From NCBI GenBank assembly GCA_947311845.1, contig CAMZMU010000035.1:4101726-4165725 (forward strand): 64,000 nt of DNA, given 5' to 3'. Source of the DNA: Poa pratensis (lineage: Eukaryota; Streptophyta; Magnoliopsida; Poales; Poaceae). The notes below the pieces were generated by a model, which did no database searches, had not been told where the DNA came from, and worked only from the letters and a program-made list of their open reading frames with translations. Below, one piece after another: positions 44,790 through 56,161 of the stretch (positions within the stretch are counted from its first letter, which is position 1; each line of letters begins with the position of its first letter). The position numbers were made by a program, and so were the translations under genes.

Positions 44790-46860
44790 AATTTCTTTTA
44801 TTGGAACTTTTAAGGCGTTTGTTTTGTTTTCCGTTGATGTGGACTGTGACAACATTTGGGCAACTGCACTGGCAGGCAGTTCTGCATGGATGGATGGACC
44901 GCGGTGTGGTGTGCAGTGCACACCTTGATATATATTTTTACACACCTTATGTTTTTTTACACACCTTGATGTTCTACGGTGTACATGTACATTATTTACG
45001 GCATCTCCTGACTTTTTTATTTGTGAGAACGATCCAAATTTCTGTTGGATGAGGCGGGACCCGTCGATTCTCGGAACATGAGCGGAAAGCGGAGGAGGCG
45101 GGGATTCGTCAATTCTCGGACGGATGCGGAGGAGCCGAGCGGAAGCTAGAGTTTTCTTTGTATCGGGAGATTTCTCTTGACATTGTTTGGGTCTATGTTT
45201 CAAATACTTGTAGTTATATGCCATTTTCTTAATTAGATGTACTCCTTCTGGGCAATCTATTCTAGAATACATGTCTAAATATTTGCATTGTAGAAATAAA
45301 ATATGCTAGTTCTACTTATTAACTCGAGTCTTTCTGCATTGCACTTTGCATGGGTAAAGACTTGACTCGTATAATCCTTCACCAGACTCCACCTGGTGTG
45401 GGAGCTGCTAGCATTGTCCTACTTATTAACTCGAGCCTTACAAATAACGGAACATGAAGTAGTGTATCTGACACAACCGTTAATTAGATGATCCACGCCC
45501 CTGCATCCTCCATGTGTGCCTTTCTTCTCGAGCGTCATCGCCACGCCTCTATGTCGCTTCCTTCTAAATTGTTTCCGGTTTTCAGAGGGTATAGGGGCAA
45601 TGGGCTATGTTGGGCCATATTTACAAGGTTTTAACTTTTTTTTTGCCCTAGACTATTCACTAGGGATGAAAGTGGAAGGTGATACGTTCAAAAACATATC
45701 TATGACTTTAAGATTTTAGTATTTGAATAATAATTATTACTATCATTTAATGTTTTAATGATTTATATGTGATTTTCCAGAAAATTCCATTATTTTTTCT
45801 TTTAATTCTGAAAGGCAAGAAACGTCTCTTTCCGTATTTTCACATTCTATGAACATTATGGACACAATTAATTCGGGAAAAACATAGTGTTCATATTTTG
45901 TGAAGATCGAGTAAACGAGCACAAGATGGACCTGTGAAGCCCAAGGGAGTAGGAGGGCCCATAGCGCGCCGACCTCTACCACCTGAAGAGCCAACGAGGG
46001 TCCTTCTCCCCTCTATCGTCTAATCCCTTCAATTCTTTCGTCGTCATCTTTCCCTAAAACACTCTATATATACCACCCAAAGAAAAAAACAAAAGATTGC
46101 ACTCGACAGCCGCTGGAAGAGAATTTAAGGGAGAACTGGTGCCATGAATCCATGATCTCCTCGTCGATCTATACCATGGAGAGAGAGTAGTACACAGTAC
46201 TGGATTATGGGTTTGTGGTACTATCTCCATTATATCTCTCTATGTGTCATTATTGTTTTAAACTGTCTCAGTTGCCATACATTACTACAAAATTATTTAT
46301 GTAATTTTATCGGTGGATCCTTATCTAATCAGATGATAAATTCATTTTCAAATGTGTTTATGTTTTTCTTCGATAGATTATAGATCCATATTATTCTCTA
46401 TTATTGTTAGGATTGGAAACATAGTTGATAGAACAATTGAGAGAAGGGTGTGCATTAAATGGAGTGGGACTTTGCAGGGTGTTTTAATTCAGTGTCACTG
46501 TGGTTAGACCGCTAAGGCATGTTGGCAATTTTGTAATGATACCCCACTGGCGATAAAAGAAGCATGCAAGGTGATTGCCATTTGTGATAGGAGGTGATGC
46601 ATTTGAAAGCATTGTCATTCTCCACTTCATGTTATGAAACTTAATGCAATGCTATGTACTTGTACATAATTATGTGTTTGGAAATAACCCGCTCGCCCAG
46701 GAGTATTATCAACGCATACTTATGTGGATTCTAAGTATGTTTCGATATCAGGATGTGATGCCCATATACATGTATCAACCACTATGTAAAACAAATATGC
46801 AAGTTCTATAAAGAATAACAAGCATTGAAAATTTCAAAAAAAAGGAAAAGTTTAGAACGA
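44790..46860. other. Intergenic DNA with possible gypsy LTR remnants
   Basis: At 45675-46200 the words GATACGTTCAAAAACATATC, a TATA-like CTCTATATATACCACCC and a leader-like stretch resemble decayed LTR sequence of Triticeae gypsy elements. No partner LTR or TSD was found. No gene is supported. Confidence 0.35.
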
Positions 46861-46861
46861 C

Positions 46862-47190
46862 CAATTAAAACACACATATTGAAATGTCAAAAACTTCTCA
46901 AATAAAATTTCACGGATACATCATCACATTCTATGTATTCACAAAGTCGTTTCGCAGAAAAATATCATTTTTTGTGGCCTGTCTAAAAAAGAAAAAGCAT
47001 GTCCCGTGAGAAGACTTATTTCAGCAAAAAATTGTCTTTTTATACAAGTCAAAAAAATATAGATTTGTCTGTGAAACGACGTTGTGAAGACATAGGGGGT
47101 TAAGATCTATGCGTGAACATTTTCGTGCCATTTTTTTGACATTTCAATATATGTTTGAAATTCATTTTAAATAAAGTGTGAATATGCACC
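46862..47190. mobile_element. Inverted-repeat MITE-like element
   Basis: The arms ACATATTGAAATGTCAAAAA (46874-46893) and TTTTTTTGACATTTCAATAT (about 47133-47152) are inverted and enclose about 240 bases that also fold. The exact ends and TSD are not resolved. Such elements are common in wheat DNA. Confidence 0.5.
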
Positions 47191-47599
47191 CAGGAGCCAA
47201 AACACCTCTCTTGCCCAAAAGGTTGCTTTAATTTCATGACATAACTTGTTGCTTTAAAAAGCTAAACACTTTATGTTTCTATCCGGATATAACATATAGC
47301 TTGTAATTGCAGCATATCACGGGATGAATTATGCTCATCCCGGGATGGAGCAATTTGACAATCTGTTGCTTTTATGACAGCTTATAAGATATATTTTTTT
47401 ATTGATAAAAATTCAAAACTTTCTGTATGGCTCGTGAACTTAAAAACTCAACTTCTCTTCTCCTTGATCATTGCATAGGAATTTTCATTGATAATGCGTC
47501 TATTTTTTTTAATACAATGAGAGGATGAAAACATGAACCTACGATGCGAGACTGATGGGGAATATAACGAAGAAACAATGAAACAAGAAAGTGAGAGCG

Positions 47600-48260
47600 G
47601 GATCCTCCACCCTCACCATCCAAAGATGATTATAATTATCAAACTCAAAACTTCACTATTGAGCATGAACCACTTTACTTTAATGATGAGTCCAATGATG
47701 AATCTTTAGATATGTATGCTTGTGATTTCTTTCGTCCTAGTAAAACTGTTTACTATGATGAGGAGTGGTATTTATATATGGTATATCAAAATGCCTTAGA
47801 AGATGGTCTTGTTTTGCTTGATGATCCTTCGTGTGGAACAATGTTAGATAAATCATCGGAGGATAAAAATGATATTAAGATGTTTGATGTTTATAATGAA
47901 GCTCTCATTTAGGAGACTTGTATCTTATACGTGGATTCTTCTAGCTTTATAACACAAAACATAAATATGCATATGTTAGAAATATGTTAATGATAAGAAT
48001 TATTTATGCTGGTTGCAGTTATCCTATGTTCATGTAACTCTTGCTGCAACCATAATGTTGAGTATGATTATAATTCTTTTAACTACTTTGAGAAAGAAAA
48101 CCATGCTTATGGTTGTCATGATAATTTTCGTGATCCACTTTGTATGAAAAAATTGCAGGGTTGCAACCGTCCGGTTCTATTGCAATTTTGCTTCTAGTTA
48201 TTACAACTCTTATGAGAGAAGAGGTGATAAGTGATCTCTTTATTTATCAATAATTCTCAA
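47600..48260 (+). other. Degenerate retrotransposon-like coding remnant
   Basis: Short in-frame pieces (FTIEHEPLYFNDESNDES-like before 47712, then ACDFFRPSKTVYYDEEWYLY, and later FRDPLCMKKLQGCNRP) read like an acidic internal region of Triticeae gypsy elements. They are broken by stops and shifts. The attribution is tentative. Confidence 0.3.
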
Positions 48261-49180
48261 ATTGCATGCACCTGATGTACAATAGTCACACATTGATCTC
48301 CTCCTTTAATAGCTTATCCGTATATAAAATATCAGTCATGAACTCATCACTTTGTCAAATCTCACAAAGCTTTCGAGGCATTCCCACTGCTTGTTACGCG
48401 GATACATGTCAACCTGATGTTGTTACCAACCTTTTCAGTAGGGAGTCCATGAAGGTTTTCTGTCTAGAGATCAGGCTACTGGCGGAACCAGACACTACAA
48501 GTAAAGCCTTGTCATGTTGAGGGTCTAATTCTGACGATGGGATCACCCCCACGTGGATCAAGTTAATAACTGGGTTGAGCAAGCTTATGGTCATCCAAGT
48601 AAACGATGCGGCCCAGCTGACCCAGGGTGGCCCATGTCAGGTCTTACTAGGATGCCTCCTAGATGAAGGTCGACTCTTCCAATTGGCTTGCCTGGGTTGA
48701 CTCCAGAAGTGTCACATGGAAGATCAACTTCCGAGATATCACCCTGATGTCGACTCACCCAAGGGTCGCTATTAAGATGGGCTTTACCGACACTCTCCTT
48801 CCCCATGTCTCCACCAAGGAGGAGAGCAACAAACCTCCAAATCCGACTGAGCCGCCACTCCGTCGCGCTTATCGGGGGGGGGGGGGGGGTGATCTGTGAT
48901 CCACCCACCATCCATGACACTGCCACCTCGAGATGCGCGGCGAGACATCACACAAACACGGTATAGCGCAGGCAACCTTAACAAACTAGACAAATTACTA
49001 TAAATCTATAACTACTATGGTATCGTATCATTTGATAAAGATACACATTATTATTTTCTCATTAACTCAGTTCGTACTTCTTCGGCATCAACTCTTTTTG
49101 AACTTTTATTTTACTGTGTGCGTGTGCCGGAATTATTCTCGTGTGCGCGCAGGCATGTACAACACTTGCTCTTCCCAGCT
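48261..49180. other. Intergenic, no gene seen
   Basis: No domain is recognisable. A poly-G run of about 15 bases lies at about 48875-48890. Confidence 0.4.
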
Positions 49181-49183
49181 TAA

Positions 49184-50202
49184 GGATGACTCCAACGGGC
49201 CGACGCATCGAGACCGTTGGCGTCCGGATGGCAAAAATCAGTCCCCAACCATGCGACGCATCCAATCCGCTGGTCCGTTTTGTGTCCATTTTTGTCCGGG
49301 CCGACGCATTTTTGGCCCAAATTTGGTCCAGGTTTGCGTCGGGGACGGACAGAAACGGATGGAAAGAGAGGTCCGCAGTATCCGCGCATGTCCTCCCATG
49401 TCCGTGTGCCGGCCCACATGGCAGTCAAAGAAATCTCCTCTCTCCTCCCCCTCCCACCTGCCTCGCTTTTCTCTCACCTCGAAAAATCCCCAATCCCCAC
49501 CGCAGAACAAGGAGACGGCGGCGAGCCGCGCGAGGTCCTTCCCGACTCGGCGCTGTGGAGCCTTCTGCATCGCCGCCACACAGGGCGAGGCAGAGGGCGA
49601 CGCCGTTGATGGCGGCCGTGGCACTGGCCGTGGCCTTGGCGGCTCTGCTCCAGGTGGGCAACTCTGCTCGGGTAGCTGCAGGCCATGGCCACCACCAGCT
49701 CGCACGCCCACTCTCCGTCCCAGTTCGCGAGCCCAAGCAAGCAAATTTCCATCGATTGCTGGCTGCCGAGATCAGACTTGGCTGGATTTGGCTGCCGTGG
49801 AGATCCCGGTCTCAATCTGCGCCCTTGAATCAGTACTACTTTGGAATTTGCTAGCTCTTGCTAGCTTCGAATTTGTGCTGCATTTTTTCTTTTTACTGCT
49901 GCCCCTGCTTTCTATTGTGCAAATTTGCTACTAGCAATGATATTTGTGCCGCTGCTTTTCGTACGAGTAATCTGCTAGCTATCTTTTCTGCATCTTGATT
50001 GCTTTTTTCTCTCTATTTTCTTGTATCAATTTTCTCCAGATTTGCTAACTCTTTTGTGTTCAAAAGAAAAGAAAAAAGAATGCGTCGGCCACCGCTGTGG
50101 CCACTCGACGCATATTCCTATCCACCCCCTGTCTGCCCGGCCGGACCCGACGCTAACGGACATAATTTGGTGTCCGTTTGCATCGCACCGTTAGAGTCAT
50201 CC
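49184..50202. mobile_element. Harbinger-like non-autonomous element with gene-like content
   Basis: This 1,019-bp element has ends GGATGACTCCAACGGGCCG and, on the other strand, GGATGACTCTAACGGTGCG, with a TAA duplication at 49181-49183 and 50203-50205. The subterminal parts keep the inverted relation. No transposase is present. The middle is GC-rich and looks like the 5' part of a gene (see 49609-49854). Confidence 0.75.
49609..49854 (+). CDS. Short ORF with signal-peptide-like start inside the Harbinger-like element
   Basis: The 81-residue ORF starts MAAVALAVALAALLQVGNSA, a hydrophobic stretch that would pass as a secretion signal, and continues with GHGHHQLARPLSVPVREP. It is preceded by a pyrimidine-rich, UTR-like leader. 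I do not recognise the family. It may be a captured first exon or chance coding. Confidence 0.3.
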   Translation: MAAVALAVALAALLQVGNSARVAAGHGHHQLARPLSVPVREPKQANFHRLLAAEIRLGWIWLPWRSRSQSAPLNQYYFGIC

Positions 50203-50209
50203 TAACCAA

Positions 50210-51230
50210 CCGACCCGTGGGTCCGGGGAGCCGCCAGATGGTGGACCCGGCGTATCAGTTCCTCTAGAGTCTAGACTTCTACGGACTTGCCTTTCCCGAA
50301 TGAGAGCACGCGTCAGGTTAGCGGAATGGGAAAAAGGCACCGCACGACGCAGGAGCAACGCACTGCAACATGGGCCCACTGAAGCCATTGGCCCGCACGT
50401 CAGTGTGCGAGCAGAGCTGCGGGAGGTCTTTGTCTAGACTTTTTCTCTCCTACCCAGGTTTGAATGTTCGGAGGGTACGGCCGTCACGTGAGCACTGCTA
50501 ATTACACGAATCTCAAAGCAAAATCGAAGCGCAGGATCGGGCCCACCGTCCGACGCCGTGAATCGGGTCCACCCGAGGGCCGGAGCTGCAACCGTAACCG
50601 TTGGAGATTCGTCCCTCAGCTATCAGATCCGTCCAACCCCTATTGGAGATTCGTGCAGCTGCTTTGACCGCTCCTTCCGTGTGAACGCACTTCCGTTTTT
50701 CTCGCCGGCACACGCATGTACTTTCCCCAGTTTAGCTGTTTTGGAAGGGAGCCATAAGCGGTGGGTAGACTAGGAAATATTTTCCTGCCCGAGATGTCTT
50801 TCTCCCACCTCCAGTCCTCCACTCCGAGCTCTCTCTCTCCCCCCCCACCACGCTGCCCCGACGAGCTCCACCATCCAGGCCGCGCAGCTCGGGCGAACTC
50901 CACTCCCTCCGCCAAATCCAACTCGAGTGCGACCCTCTCTCTCTGGCGAGCTCGACTCCCTCCTCCACGCCTTGATCTCCGTGCCCTGCGATCTGGCCTT
51001 GGAGAGGACGATTTCAGCAGTGGACGGCCCTATCCGAGCTCCCTAGCTCCAGATCTAGCCATGGAGGAGACGACATCATCATCCCTTGCAAATTTCTTTT
51101 TGTTCGCCAGTTCTTGTACACCTTTTCTTCTTCTTTAATCTATTTTCTGAGATTGGATCTAGTGTTTTTTTTTGTTATTTCTCTTCTTCTCTGTCCATAT
51201 GTTCAAGATTCTTTATATGGAACAAAAAGA
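50210..51230. other. GC-rich stretch of uncertain nature
   Basis: The composition (runs of CTCTCTCTCC, GAGCTC repeats) is gene-leader-like, and an ORF at 50761-51138 exists, but it is Ser/Pro/Ala low-complexity and matches nothing I know. No gene is called. Confidence 0.35.
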
Positions 51231-51235
51231 TTCTT

Positions 51236-51715
51236 CCAAATTCGTTTCTTTTTCCTGAATCCTACATGGTCTTGTACATCTTCATGCGTGTCTGTTCTTA
51301 AAGTGAAACAATTCTGTTTTGGATTGTATGTTTATGTTCTTACAGTGGATTTTTTATGTTCCATTAATTTGTAATACTACTATATTGATCCTGCAAAAAT
51401 GGATTATTTTTGTCCAACAATTTGGAATCCTACTGTCTTGGATCTGAAAAGTTCGTGTCCTTTTTTCCAAAATAATATTATGTTGAAAAAATTCGTGTCC
51501 TTTTTTCCAAATTCAACATGGTCCTGTACGTGTTCATCCATGTATGTTCTTACAGTGAAATAAATCCCTTTTGGATTGTATGTGTGTATGTGCTTAGAGT
51601 GGATTTTTTTGTTCCATCAAATTTTGTAATACTATTATATTGATCATGCAAAACTGGATTTTTTGTTCCAACAATTAGTAATGTTACTTTCTTGGATCCG
51701 AAAAGTTCCTGGATG
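51236..51715. repeat. Tandem duplication of about 250 bases
   Basis: 51236-51470 and 51490-51712 are diverged copies, sharing ACATGGTC(T/C)TGTAC, TTTTGGATTGTATGT, AGTGGATTTTTT, TAATACTA and TTGGATC(T/C)GAAAAGTTC. The DNA is AT-rich without coding capacity. Downstream, to about 52100, T/A-rich words such as TTGTTAATGCATGAAT also recur. Confidence 0.7.
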
Positions 51716-52299
51716 GAGATTAGACAAAATATTATGTTGATGTATGATCCAAAAAAAAGTTGTTAATGCATGAATAATTTTGTTTTTTATGCATGAATAA
51801 TTTTGTTATTGTTAATGCATGAATTACATAGTCTCTAAATTTCTTGATAGTGCATAATCATAAAAATATTGTTAATGCATAAATTTCCTTTTTAGTACAT
51901 AATCTCTGAAATTCTTGATAGTACATAATCTCTGAAATTTAAGTGCTTTAACAGATGCTTTTGTATAATGCATTAACACGAAATTAATATGTCAGTAATG
52001 AATTTTTTTGATCCATGCATCAACAGAAATATTTTTATTTCTCGGTAGTATGTACTAAGAGAATTGTTTTTTGTATCTTTTTGGATCAACAAAAAAAAAA
52101 CACGTCGTGGATCACACAATACATGGAAGGGTATTTTAGGCACTTCATGTGGGTCCAGCCAGATGGGTTAAGACTAGCGAAGTGTTAGCCGGCAGATTAC
52201 CTGTTTCGGGAAAGTCAAAGCACTTGGATGAAATTGGTAGGTGCAGCTAGCTGGCTCGGATCGCTAGTTAAATGAACGGCCCAGATAAGCCTTGGACAT

Positions 52300-52815
52300 C
52301 CTTGTAGTTGTGGAATCCCCGCGTTGTGACGAACTCGTTTCGCCGTCATAACCGCTCGCGCCCACGGCCCACCATCTCCACTCCGTCCCGCTTCTAGTTT
52401 TTGTCGGAAGAATTGCTGTGAGAGCATAGAAGTCTTGTTGCCCGCAGTTTTCTGAATACTGAAATTTTATCTCTTCAGACCTCACCTTGTCAGCTGTGGT
52501 TCTTGTATTTGTTAACAGCAATGCAGCATAGCAGTGTAATGGACGATTGACTGTGACTGAAATTCAGTGTGGGCTCAAGTTAGTAGTTAGCAGTAAACTC
52601 CATCGTCCATTCTAGTTTTTGTCCGAAGAATTGCTGTGAGAGCATAGAAGTCTTGTTCGCAGTTTTCCGAATACTTAAATTTTAGCCTCCTCAGACCTCA
52701 CATTGTCACTTTGTCAGCTGTGCTTCTAATATTTGTTAACTGCAGTGGAGCATAGCACTGTAATGGACGATTGTCTGTGACTAAAATTCAGAGTGCTCAA
52801 GTTAGTTAGCGCTAA
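52300..52815. repeat. Gene-flank remnant with tandemly duplicated 3' UTR-like unit
   Basis: 52325-52395 resembles the leader at 55605-55690 (CGCCGTCATAACCGCT, CCACTCCGTCCCGCTTCT). It is followed directly by two copies of a roughly 220-base unit (52395-52590 and 52610-52815) sharing GAATTGCTGTGAGAGCATAG, TCAGACCTCAC and GTAATGGACGATTG. No coding exon lies between leader and units. Confidence 0.55.
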
Positions 52816-53374
52816 ATACCATCTTCCATTCTATCATGTTAGTCTCTGAATACTGCATTTTGAGGTTCTTCAGAAACTGGTATTTTTACAACTAGAACAG
52901 TGAGAAAGGCTCCTCAGGGAGCTGAATCAAAGGCTGTCTACAAGATGAGATACATGGATGCAGAGAGGACCTTAGTCATATGAACAAGCAAACTGAAGTC
53001 TCCTTGGAACCTATCCTTTCATGAAGATAAGCTAGGTTGGATGCCATTGAACAACATGTCATTTCTCTGTTTCCACGGACACCAAGCTCCAATCATTAGA
53101 ACTCTGGCGAACATTGGTTTGGACAAGGCAGCCTTAGCAAGAAAAATGATTACTCCCAATATTAAAATGGCGCCTCTTCACTCTTCTGAATATTCCTTGT
53201 GTTTAGTCTATCAGATAAAAGAAGCCAACAGAAGAACTTCAATTTTGGGGTACAATTTTGGACCTGATCGACCGAGGGCTAAGTTAGATGAGAATTTGTA
53301 ATCCCGTTGAAATAAGGCCGTTGGTGGCACTCAAGTGAGAAAAAACCCGAAGCAAACCAGAGAGGAGAGCCCAG
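52816..53374. other. Intergenic, no recognised gene
   Basis: An ORF at 53041-53301 (86 residues) has no recognisable domain. Nothing else is supported. Confidence 0.4.
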
Positions 53375-53377
53375 TTA

Positions 53378-55574
53378 GAGCATCTCTAGCAGAGCCCGCA
53401 AATGGCCGAAAGCCGCAAAATAACCGCCCGATGCGGATTCGAATCCTTAAAAACGCGGAGGACAGAACCCTCAAAACTTTCCGACCCGTAAAGTTTTTGA
53501 GGGGCCCCGTGAATCCGGCCCTCGGAACATCAAATTCGGAGATTTAACCGCCGAAACGAGCGGCGCCTGCATAAGGTCAAAACAGTTGGAGGGACGGACT
53601 TTTCACCACGCGCTTCATCCCCATCTCGCCGCCGCCTCCGCCGCCAGCGCCGCCACCAGCGATTCGACCATTTTCCCGGCCGCATCTGCAGGCGCCCCGT
53701 CGCACGTGACACCCCCGGCCGCGGACGTACCCTGCCGCCGGTTTCCGGCTCGCCCCGCCCGTGGAGAACCCTCTCCGGCAAAATCTGCGCCGCCGCCGCC
53801 GATCTGTGGGTGAGTCCATCTCCGCTTGATTTTGTTGTGTTTTCAGACGGAGTACTCCGTTAGTGATATGCGGTACCCGTTTCAGATGGAGTTGAGCCCG
53901 GAGGAGGAGTTTTTGCTCTCCGATTCGTCCTCCTCCGACGACTCCGACATGGAGACGTTGTTTGAAAGCCGGCGGCAGCAAATGGTGGTCGCCGTCCTCG
54001 CCGTCAAGGAGTTCGATGACCGGTATGCGAAGCAGCGGCAAGGATCCAAGGTTGGCCGCCTTTGCATACCACGGAACCGCTTCTACGGCAACCGGCTGCT
54101 CATGCGGGATTACTTCGCCGAAATACCGACGTACCCGGCTCACATCTTCTGGAGAAGGTATCGTATGCGCCGCTCTCTTTTCGTGAAGATAGTAGAAGAT
54201 TGCGAGGCGAATTGTCGCTATTTTACGCCTCGACGGAATGCCGCGGGTTTGTTGGGATTCAGCGCATATCAGAAGATCTCCGCCGCAATGAGAGTCATTG
54301 CCTATGGCGTCCCGGCTGACTACGCCGACGAGTATCTTCGTATTGGTGAAGATACTACGATCGAGTCCATTCGTATGTTTGCCAAAACGATTATAAAACT
54401 CTATGGGAAGATTTATCTTCGGGCACCAAACGATAAGATACGGTGTGGCTGATGGCGATGAATGAGGCGCGAGGTTGGCCGAACATGCTAGGTAGTATAG
54501 ACTGTATGCATTGGACTTGGAAAAACTGCCCAAAGGCATGGCATGGACAATATTGTGGCAGGGGAGGCGATGCAACAATTGTGCTTGAGGCCGTTGCGTC
54601 CGAGGATCTATGGATTTGGCATTGCTTCTTTGGTTTGCCGGGCACATTGAATGATATCAATGTGTTGCAACGGTCTCATCTACTACGAAGGCTAGCTAGA
54701 GGTGATGCTCCGGCTTGCAACTTCACTATTAATGGGAATGAGTACACAAAGGGGTACTATCTTGCCGACGGTATTTACCCAAGTTGGACTACAATCGTGA
54801 AGACCATCTCAAATTCAAGAGGCAACAAGGAAATTGAATTTGCAAGGGCTCAAGAGGCATGCCGAAAGGATATAGAGAGGGCATTTGGTGTCTTGCAATT
54901 TAGGTTTGCCATTGTTCGATGCCCCGCTCGTTTTTGGGACAAGAAAATTCTGAAAAACATCATGACTTGTTGTGTGATTCTTCACAACATGATCATAGAG
55001 GATGAAAGGGACTTGGACTTGGAGTTGTCCTATGACAATGTTGGTAGCCGCGTGAAGCCTGCTAGAAACCCAGATCGCATCAGAGCTTTTCTTCAGACTT
55101 ACCGTGAGATAGAGGATACAGACGCACATACCCAGCTGCAGAAAGACCTAGTTGAACACGCCTGACAGCGACATGGGCAGTAGCAATTTGTTAAATTCAT
55201 TTGAAGCATGTTTGATTCAAACAATATTTTTATTCTACAACATTTTTTGTATTGAATTATTGTTTAATTCGTGTGATTCAAACTTTTATTGTAATACATT
55301 ATTGATGAGGATTCATAGTGTACTATTGTTGTAATAAGAATATTTATAATTTAGTTCTTATTTATTTGTTATTCAGTTTTTATGATATTCATGCCTACTT
55401 CATGTTTTGCACATACAGTTTCTGAACGAGGCGCGGCAGAGCAGAAACCGCAAAGTCGAACCTCAAAACAGATTCTCCTCTGCCACGCCTCGTTTCTGGC
55501 CAAAAAACGCGCGTTCCCCGACCCTTAAAACTGTTTTACGGGTTCGCGTTTTGCGGGTACTGCTAGAGATGCTA
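53378..55574 (+). mobile_element. PIF/Harbinger DNA transposon
   Basis: This 2,197-bp element has ends GAGCATCTCTAGCAG and CTGCTAGAGATGCTA (inverted, one mismatch) and TTA duplications at 53375-53377 and 55575-55577. It encodes a DDE_Tnp_4-type transposase in two frames. The Myb-like second ORF that autonomous PIF elements normally carry is not seen, so it is probably non-autonomous. Confidence 0.9.
53871..55165 (+). pseudogene. PIF/Harbinger transposase, frameshifted
   Basis: The first frame starts MRYPFQMELSPEEEFLL at 53871, has an acidic Ser-rich stretch, and continues through FRRRY-type and MRVIAYGVPADYADEYLRIG motifs to 54452. The second frame (54443-55165) carries GWPNMLGSIDCMHWTWKNCP, the first catalytic region, then GTLNDINVL, YLADGIYPSWT and FGVLQFRFAIV, and ends at a normal stop. 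Both belong to the plant transposase family PF04827/DDE_Tnp_4. The frame changes between about 54430 and 54452, just before the catalytic part. The nuclease would cut at the element ends. This copy cannot make one complete protein unless the shift is bypassed. Confidence 0.85.
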
Positions 55575-55783
55575 TTAGCAGCAACTGTCTAACGAACTCC
55601 TCTGATCCTCTCGCCGTCATAGGTCATAACCGCTGGCCCCCACCATGTCCACTCCCCAAAGGCCCGTCCACTCCGCCCTGTCCCGCTTCTTTCAAACAAC
55701 CGCCTTCCCTCCTCTTCAACAGCCCCCCTCGCTTGCCCTTGCTCCTTCTTCTTCGACCCACGCCAAGAACTCGATCGATCCAA

Positions 55784-56161
55784 ATGGAGCAAGACGAACG
55801 CGCTGTTCTTGATCTGTCTGAGGGGAACACACAGCAGGGTGGCCACGATCCTGCTCCTTCTCTGACCCCGGCGGAAATCCTTGACGGGGCCGAGGAGGGC
55901 GGCTCAGAGGCGCACAAATCCGTCCATGGCGTGGCGTTGGCGAGCGCCAAGAAACAAAATCTTGAGGTAATTGGTGATGTTCTTCTCGACGCGTGGTCGC
56001 CTTCCGCGCTGGCCACGGGAACGCTTGAGGAGGGCTCAGAATTGGCGGATGGCGATCAGGACACCGCGATGGGGGACGGCAAGAAGCAGAAACGGGCTTG
56101 CTCCGGTTCATGGGTCACAAAGAGTCGATACATGAATCAACCATCTAAAAAGACAAGATAA
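55784..56161 (+). CDS. Unrecognised acidic ORF, 3' end fused to LINE sequence
   Basis: A 125-residue frame starts MEQDERAVLDLSEG after a pyrimidine-rich leader with the usual look of a grass 5' UTR. It is acidic, with AEILDGAEEGG and GDQDTAMGDGKKQKR, and has no known domain. The last 17 or so residues are encoded by the left arm of a LINE inverted repeat (from 56106), so the original gene probably continued differently. It may be the first exon of the gene whose later part lies at 57116-57905. Whether it is expressed cannot be judged. Confidence 0.35.
   Translation: MEQDERAVLDLSEGNTQQGGHDPAPSLTPAEILDGAEEGGSEAHKSVHGVALASAKKQNLEVIGDVLLDAWSPSALATGTLEEGSELADGDQDTAMGDGKKQKRACSGSWVTKSRYMNQPSKKTR

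Noticed and set aside
47712..47912. 66-residue acidic ORF as a small gene
   Set aside because: It is flanked by similar in-frame fragments with stops and looks like a decayed retrotransposon interior.
49141..49608. Upstream extension of the ORF ending at 49854
   Set aside because: It crosses the transposon end and a UTR-like pyrimidine tract; only the part from the Met at 49609 looks protein-like.
50761..51138. 125-residue Ser/Pro/Ala ORF
   Set aside because: Low complexity, no domain, no clear splice sites; not enough to call a gene.
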